From the NCBI GenBank assembly GCA_028583605.1, contig CM053337.1, positions 22,274,264-22,338,263 of the forward strand: a DNA stretch of 64,000 nucleotides, given 5' to 3'. Under the pieces are notes generated by a model that was not told where the DNA came from, searched no databases, and worked only from the letters and a program-made list of their open reading frames with translations. Positions 58,063 through 64,000 of the stretch are shown in pieces. The DNA is from Dastarcus helophoroides (Eukaryota; Arthropoda; Insecta; Coleoptera; Bothrideridae). A program made the translations under genes and the position numbers. Position 1 is the first letter of the stretch, and each line of letters starts with the position of its first letter.

Positions 58063-58385
58063 ACTATGTGAGGATGCGCTTTGTCACCCTCTGATTTATG
58101 CATACGACCTTTTTTTTTCGAAATTTTGCCTGGTACAAATTTTGTTTTTGTTCTAAGTATTTGTTTTTCTTTCCGAAATTTGTAGTTTTTTGTCGTAACG
58201 TCAACCTTTTTTTGGATATTTTAACTTTTTTTTCCAAGTGTTTACGAAATTTGTCAAAATTTTGACATTTATTCTAACAATTGTGGGTTCTTTCTGAAAA
58301 TGTCGAATTTTTTTAATTCTATTAATTTAAATATTCTTCAAAATTCCTCTCGCAATTTCGACTTTCTCCCAAATGTGGACATGTT
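58063..58385. other. Degenerate AT-rich sequence
   Basis: TTTTTTCGAAATTTTG-type background leading to the polypurine arrays. No gene. Confidence 0.45.
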
Positions 58386-59248
58386 CTGTCCTGGAAGGAA
58401 AAAGGAAAAACGAAGAAAGAAGGGAGAAGATGGAAGAAGGAGAAATGAGGAAGGAAGAAGGAAGAATAAATAAGGAATAAGGAAGAAGGGAGAAGATGGA
58501 AGAAGGAGAAAAGAAGAAGGAAGAAGGAAGAAGGAAGAAGGAAGAAGGAAGAAGGAGGAAGGAAGAAGGAAGAAGAAAGAAGGAAGAAGGAAGAAGGAAG
58601 AAGGAACAAGGAACAAGGAACAAGGAAGAAGGAAGAAGGAAGAAGGAAGAAAAAAGAAGGAAGAAGGAAGAAGGAAGAAGGAAGAAGGAAGACGGAAGAA
58701 GGAAAAAGGAAGAAGGAAGAAGGAATAAGGAAGAAGGAAGAAGGAAGAAGGAAGAAGGAAGAAGGAAGAAGGAAGAAGGAAGAAGGAAGAAGGAAGAAGG
58801 AAGAAGGAAGAAGGAAAAAGGAAGAAGGAAGAAGGAAGAAGGAAGAAGGAAGAAGGAAGAAGGAAGAAGGAAGAAGGAAGAAGGAAGAAGGAAGAAGGAA
58901 GAAGGAAGAAGGAAGAATAAATAAGGAAGAAGGAAGAAGGGATCAGGAAGAAGGAAGAAGAAAGAAGGAAGGAGGAAGAAGGAAGAAGGAAGAAGGAAAA
59001 AGGAAGAAGGAAGAGGGGAGCAGGAAGAAGACAGACGGAAGAAAAAAGAAGAAAGAAGAAAAAAGAAAGAAGAAAAAAGAAAGAAGAAAGAAGAAAGAAG
59101 AAAGAAGAAAGAAGAAGAAAGAAGAAAGAAGAAAGAAGAAAGAAGAAAGAAGAAAGAAGAAAGAAGAAAGAAGAAAGAAGAAAGAAGAAAGAAGAAAGAA
59201 GAAAGAAGAAAGAAGAAAGAAGAAAGAAGAAAGAAGAAAGAATAACAA
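58386..59248. repeat. Polypurine heptamer arrays (GGAAGAA)n and (GAAGAAA)n
   Basis: 58,386-59,040 is mostly the 7-bp unit GGAAGAA. 59,040-59,245 switches sharply to GAAGAAA. The plus strand is almost pure purine. A minus-strand frame of 385 codons (58,338-59,495) made of SSFFLLP repeats, and the plus-strand K/E/G/R frame, are artefacts of the stop-free heptamer. Confidence 0.95.
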
Positions 59249-59386
59249 TTAAAGGACTATGACGAAAGACAAAACCAAGGGGAAGAAAAATCAAAATTAA
59301 AAAGAAAAAGGGTGTTGAAAGAAAGAAGAAGGCATACGAAAGAAGATTGAAAAAGAAGAAATTAAGAATGAAGAAATTACAAGATT
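59249..59386. other. Transition within the polypurine region
   Basis: Purine-rich but interrupted sequence between the heptamer arrays and a foldback insertion. Confidence 0.5.
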
Positions 59387-59493
59387 TACTTCTTCCAGGA
59401 TTAGACCGTGTCAAAGAACTACTAAAAGTGTTCGGTCCAATCCCGGAAGAAGTATATCCTGTACTGACTCTGGCTGTGGAAGCCTTCGTTATC
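59387..59493 (+). mobile_element. Foldback family B element, short copy
   Basis: ACTTCTTCCAGGATTAGACC folds back on GGTCCAATCCCGGAAGAAGT. These are followed by ATATCCTGTACTGACTCTGG and TGGAAGCCTTCGTTATC as in the longer copy at 42,496-42,726. The mixed sequence stands out sharply in the polypurine tract. Confidence 0.85.
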
Positions 59494-61482
59494 ATTTAAA
59501 GAAAGTAGAAGAAAGAAGGAAAAAAGAGGAACAAAGGACGAGCAAAGAAAGAAAAAATAACAAGGAAGGAGGAAGAAAGAAGGAACAAAGGATGAAAAAT
59601 AAAGTAGTATTTGTTCTAACAAAGAGGAAGAAAAATCAAATTAAGAAAAAAGAAACGGGGAGTTAAAATAAAAAAGAAGCTAAACGAGAGAATTGAAAAA
59701 GCAGGAATAAAGAAAGAAGAAAGTAGAAGAAAGAAGAAAGGAAGAGGACAGAACGAGGTACAAAGAAGGAAGAAAGAAAGAGGAAGAAGTAAAAAGGAAG
59801 AAGAAATAAAGAAAAAGAAAGAATAAAAGGGAAAGAAGAAAGTACTATTACGAAGGAAGAAACAAGGAGGAAGAAAAAAAGACAAAGGGAGTGGAAAGAA
59901 GAAGAAGAAAAAAGCAAGAAGGAAGAAGGAGGAAATAAAAAGAAAGAAGGCAAAAATGGAAAAAAGGAACAGATGGAAAAAAGGAGAAGAAGGTCAAAAG
60001 AAAAAGGAAGAAAGATGGACAAAAAGGAAGGAAAAATGAAAAACGCGAGGAAAAAAAGGAAAAAAATTGAAAAAAAGAAATATTAAAAGAGAAAGAAGCA
60101 GGGAGGCAAGAATATGAACGAAGAAGGAAAATAATAAGGAAATAAAGAAAAAAAAGGAACACCGAAAATGACAGAGGTAAGAAATAATAAAAATGAAAAA
60201 ATGGGAGGAAGGAAGACAAAAATGGAAAAGTAGAGGAAAGGAAAAGAAGAAGAAAAGAGAAAAGCAGACAACAGAAAAAAAGAAGGCAGAAAAGAAAAAC
60301 AAAAAGGGAGAAGGAAATAGAAAAAAGAAAATGGAAAATGAAGACCACAAAAAGAAGAAGAAAGGAGGGAGAATGGAGAAGGAACGATGAAGGGGGAAGA
60401 AGGAAGAACTAAGAAGGAAAGAAGAAAGAAGAAAGAAGAAAAAGAAAGAAGTAAAAGTGATGAAAAAAGAAGAAAGAATAAAGAGGACAAAAGAAGGAAG
60501 ACGGAAACGAGAAAAGGGAAAAAGGAAGAACGAATCTAATAGAAGGAACAAGAATAATGAAATAAGTAGGAGCATCGAAGAAAGCAAAAAATCAGAATAA
60601 GAAAAAGGGGAACGCGGGGTGAAAAAAAGAAGACGCAGAAAAGGAAGGAGAAAGAAGAAGAAAATAAAAAGAAAGAACGCAGAAGGAGGAAATGGGATAA
60701 CACAGCAAAAAGTGAAAGCATTAAAAAGAAAAAAGAAGGACGAAAATGAAGAAGCAAGGAGGAATGGGGAAAAAGGAGGAAGCAGGTAGTAAGAAAAAAG
60801 AAGGATGAAGAATAAAGAAGGAAGAAAGAATAAGGAAAAGAAAAAGGATGCATTAAGAAAAAAGGACGAAAACGGCAGTAAGAAGAAAAAAGACGAAGAA
60901 ATGAAAAAGAATGAAAGAAGAAAGAAGGAGAAGGAAAAATTAAGGAAGATTAAGGAAGAATAGAAAAAAGTAGAAAGGGAAAGAAGGAAGGGGAAGAAGG
61001 AAAAAGAATACAGAAGGGGAAAAGAGGAAGAACGAAGCTAATAGAAGGAAGAAGGATAATGAAATAAGTAGGAGGATAAAAGAAGGGAAAATACCAGAAT
61101 AAAAAAAAAGGGGAAGAGAGGTGAAACAAGAAGGAGAAGAAAAGGTAGGAGGAAGAATGAAAAAATAAAAAGAAAGAAAGCAGAAGGAGGAAAAGGAGAA
61201 AAGACGGGAGAAGTGAACGAAGGTAAAAAGAGAAAGGAAAAAAGACAAACAAGAAGAAAGAAGGAATAATAGAGAAAAAAGTAGAGGGAGGTAGTAAGAA
61301 GAAAGAAGGACGAAAAACGAAGAATAAAGTAGGAAGGAAGAATGGGAAAAAAGGAAAAAGAAGGTAGTAAGAAGAAGGAACGAAAACGGCAATAGGAAGA
61401 AGAAAGAAGCAAGAAGGAAGACGAAGAAATGAAGAAGAATGAAAGAAGAAAAAAGGAGAACGACAAATAAGGAGACATAGTT
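59494..61482. repeat. Degenerate polypurine tract
   Basis: About 2 kb of A/G-rich sequence without strict period. A higher-order copy is visible: GAAGAACGAATCTAATAGAA at about 60,525 recurs as GAAGAACGAAGCTAATAGAA at about 61,027 (offset about 502) with similar following sequence. Long F/S/L-rich minus-strand frames are composition artefacts. Confidence 0.85.
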
Positions 61483-61680
61483 TTGGTGGAACGGACTAAT
61501 CCTTGGTTATCTTCAAAAATTGAAATACAAATCTTGTCCAGTCAAGCTATCATCTTAAGAGAGATACTGTATCTCTCTGAAGATGATAGCTTTGCTATCG
61601 AAGCGCGTTAGCGCAACCTTTGTTATGTTTTTTAATCTTTCCTGGTTTCAAGGGACAAGAATTATATTTCAACTTTTCAA
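61483..61680. mobile_element. Foldback family A element with both halves of the core
   Basis: Starts TTGGTGGAACGGACTAATCC. An inverted stub, AGCTATCATCTTAAGAGAGA, faces ATCTCTCTGAAGATGATAGC around 61,558. The hammerhead-like core spans 61,571-61,612, then CTTTCCTGGTTTCAAGGGAC and the other arm. It shows most clearly that the family is a head-to-head palindrome. Confidence 0.88.
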
Positions 61681-62015
61681 AAAGAAGGAAGATTAAGGCG
61701 GAATAAAAAGAAAGGCGAAAAATAAAGAAGGAAGAAAAAGTAAGAAGGGGAAAATGGGAAAATGAAGAAGAAAGGGAAAAGGAGTACAGAAGGTAAAAAG
61801 AGGAAGAAGGAAAAGGGAAGATAAAAGAGGAAAAGAGAAAGGAGGTAAAAGAAAATAGAAAAGGGAACAAAGCAAAAGACAGGAGAAAAAATAGGGATTT
61901 GAAAAGAAGACTGAAGGAAGAAAAAAGGAGAAGGAAGGCAGCTGAATGAAGTAAATAAGAGGAAAATGAAATGAAGAGTAAGCGAGAAAGAAGAAAGAAA
62001 AAAGGTGAAAGATAA
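61681..62015. repeat. Polypurine tract, continued
   Basis: A/G-rich sequence like 59,494-61,482, so family A landed inside one tract. Confidence 0.8.
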
Positions 62016-63150
62016 AAATAAACTATAAGCATTCCACATTGTTAACAGAATAATAGATGAAAAACTTATTAAAATGAAGCTTATTATCATAATAATCATT
62101 GTGTCTAAATCCTGAACTAAAACAAATAAATGTAGAGTTGTTCTCTTTATGAATGCTTTTAATCGAAGTCGAAAGTATAAGCATTTCGCTAATATTCTTG
62201 TTAATTAATTTCCTGGAGTAGTTTTCCTTTCCTGTTGGCCGTTGTTACTGTTATTTGCCGTTTAAAAACAATACGCCAGGTCGCGGTTCCTGGCTTTAAT
62301 AAAAGCAACGTGATAAAGTAAAATTATCTTCGACTGCTCGGCATATTAAAACTGGTAATCCCACATGAATTCCTCCACAGTAGCAATAACAGTATCTAAG
62401 GATCTGTACTTTCTATACGCGGCTCAATCCTCAAGACGTAATCATAGTTAGATTCAATTTTATCAGAAGCATAATTCAAGATGTCAGAACGATCGTGACG
62501 GAGTACTGTAATTGAATTAATTGGACTTGAATAATGCCCATAGATTGGTTCTGAGACCAATTAGCTCTTTAGTCAAGATAACCATCGAATATTTTACTTA
62601 AAAATAGATCGTTCTGTTGAGAAATTGTTAAACTGGATTCAAAATATTTTGATAATCGGGTCAGATATGAGGAGATGAATTTTAGTGAACACTAGATCAC
62701 TTGACGTGCATAAATCAATGAAAATTTAAATTTTACCTTAAATTTCTGAAACATTGTCTTATTTTAGACTGAAAATTTCATTAGATACCGAATCGATGTG
62801 TGACATTCAATAGTCACCAAAACTGCTTTCGTAATAAATTGAGCCACTGTTTTATCTAAGAAGATGTCAAATGCGACCAACATTTCTCCTGCATGATGCA
62901 TGAGAAAGTGCTCCCTATGAATCATAATCTATCTATTTTAGTAGCAAATGCAAACAAAAAACTTTTCTTGGAATGACCACGTGCGCGGCATTACTTAATT
63001 ACTCCCTCAGACACTCGGCTTTTTTTTCGAGCTAAAAATTCTCGACTACTAATTACTCAATCTCTATGAAGCCCAAGCTAAACCAACAGTGAAGTAATCA
63101 CCTTTGTAGTTCATCTTTTTAGTTTACTTTTGTAGTTTAGCCCTAAAACA
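62016..63150. other. Unique island between polypurine tracts
   Basis: Complex AT-rich sequence with no repeats shared with the rest of the window and no open frame worth calling. A mixed-composition block of this kind may be older single-copy DNA. Confidence 0.45.
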
Positions 63151-64000
63151 CGCATTGAAGAAGGCGGTGGGAAAGAGGAAGGAAGAAGGGAAAATACGAA
63201 GGAAGAAAGAAAAAACAAGAAATAAGAAGGAAGAAAATAGAACAAAGAGGAGGGGAGAAAGAAGAAGGAATAAGGAGTAAGTAAAAAACGAAGAAGGATG
63301 AACGAAGAAAGATGGAGGAAGAAGGAAGGAGGAAGGAGGAAGGAGGAAGGAGGAAGAAGAAAGAAGGAAGAAGGAAGAAGAAAGAAGCAAGAAGCAAGAA
63401 GGAAAAAGGAAGAATAAAGAAGAAAGAAGGAAGAAGGAAGAAGGAAGAAGGAAGAAGGGAGAAGGGAGAAGGGAAAAGGAAGAAGTAAGAAGGAAGAAGG
63501 AAGAAGGAAGAAGGAAGAAGGAAGAAGGAAGAAGGAAGAAGGAAGAAGAAATAAGAAAGAAGGAAAAAGGAAAAAGGATGAAGGAAGAAGGAAGAAGGAA
63601 GAAGGAAGAAGGAAGAAGGAAGAAGGAAGACGTAAGAAGCAAGAAGGAAGAAGAAAGAAGGAAGAAGGAAGAAGGAAGAAGGAAGAAGAAAAAGGGAAGA
63701 AGGAAGAAGGAAGAAGGAAGAAGGAAGAATGAAAAAGAAAGAAGGAAGAAAGTAGAAGGAAGAAGGGTAAAGGAAGAAGAAAAAGTAAAAATAAAGAAGA
63801 AAGGTGGATAAATGAAGGAAGATGAAGGAAAAAAGAAAGAAGAAAGAAAAAGAAAGAAGAAAGAGAGAAGAAGGAGAAAGAAAGAAGAAAGAAGGAAGAA
63901 ATAGGGCGAAAGAAGAAGGAAAGGAGAAGGAAAAAGAAAAAAGGAAGAAGGAAGAAAAAAGAAGGAAGAAGAAAAAAGGATGAAGGAAGAAGGATGAAGA
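63151..64000. repeat. Polypurine heptamer array, running off the window
   Basis: (GGAAGAA)n with GAAGAAA and GGAGGAA variants, cleanest at 63,420-63,640, becoming degenerate towards the window end and continuing beyond it. Open frames are artefacts. Confidence 0.93.

Noticed and set aside
58338..59495. 385-codon minus-strand frame of SSFFLLP repeats and the plus-strand KKEEGRR frame
   Set aside because: The heptamer arrays are stop-free in most frames. No non-repetitive protein content exists.

Overview
The window is eukaryotic and almost entirely non-coding. It is AT-rich, has no operons, ribosome-binding sites or dense genes, and is built from satellites, minisatellites, long inverted repeats and small non-autonomous mobile elements with clear target-site duplications (TSDs). 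An insect or other arthropod is the best guess, from the style of the repeats and a short LINE-tail-like motif near 32,550. I cannot name a species. Only one stretch looks like genuine protein-coding sequence: a minus-strand exon at 30,870-31,184 for a small two-helix membrane protein.

Layout. 1-3,690: an AT-rich module in two tandem copies, a tRNA-like SINE head and a unique GC-richer island. 3,698-6,830: a 14-bp minisatellite, then about 3 kb of G-run/A-rich array. 6,831-10,780: degenerate AT-rich sequence, a foldback element, a long hairpin and a unique island. 10,806-16,515: a 19-bp minisatellite and a higher-order satellite of about 1.77 kb. 16,516-28,975: a giant inverted repeat (arms about 3.7 kb, spacer 4.3 kb). 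28,976-32,750: degenerate sequence, a terminal-inverted-repeat element, the candidate exon and a foldback element. 33,268-38,800: TTTCAAAA arrays, recent 0.7-kb duplications and a satellite of about 550 bp. 38,830-42,180: unique islands and repeat fragments. 42,180-45,590: a second inverted repeat. 45,600-54,885: two arrays of a 400-bp satellite in opposite orientation. 54,886-58,385: a GC-rich island and degenerate AT-rich sequence. 58,386-64,000: polypurine arrays interrupted by mobile elements and a unique island.

The most notable object is a 663-bp retroposon at 28,131-28,793, inserted in the right arm of the first inverted repeat. It is flanked by a perfect 15-bp TSD, has an A-rich 3' end, and carries an apparently intact type I hammerhead ribozyme at 28,466-28,512. 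The left arm of the same inverted repeat preserves the empty site. A 5'-truncated copy (50,604-50,758) and an internally deleted copy (about 228-305) also sit in places where a sister duplicate shows the uninserted state, so three independent insertions can be read from this one window. A second, foldback family (six copies) carries a degenerate hammerhead-like core on both of its halves.

In general the repeats date one another: tandem or inverted duplicates serve as empty sites for the elements inserted in them. I see no gene network here. The window is probably intergenic or intronic, and its long inverted repeats could give double-stranded RNA if transcribed. Copy identities and boundaries were judged by eye and are approximate unless a TSD fixes them.
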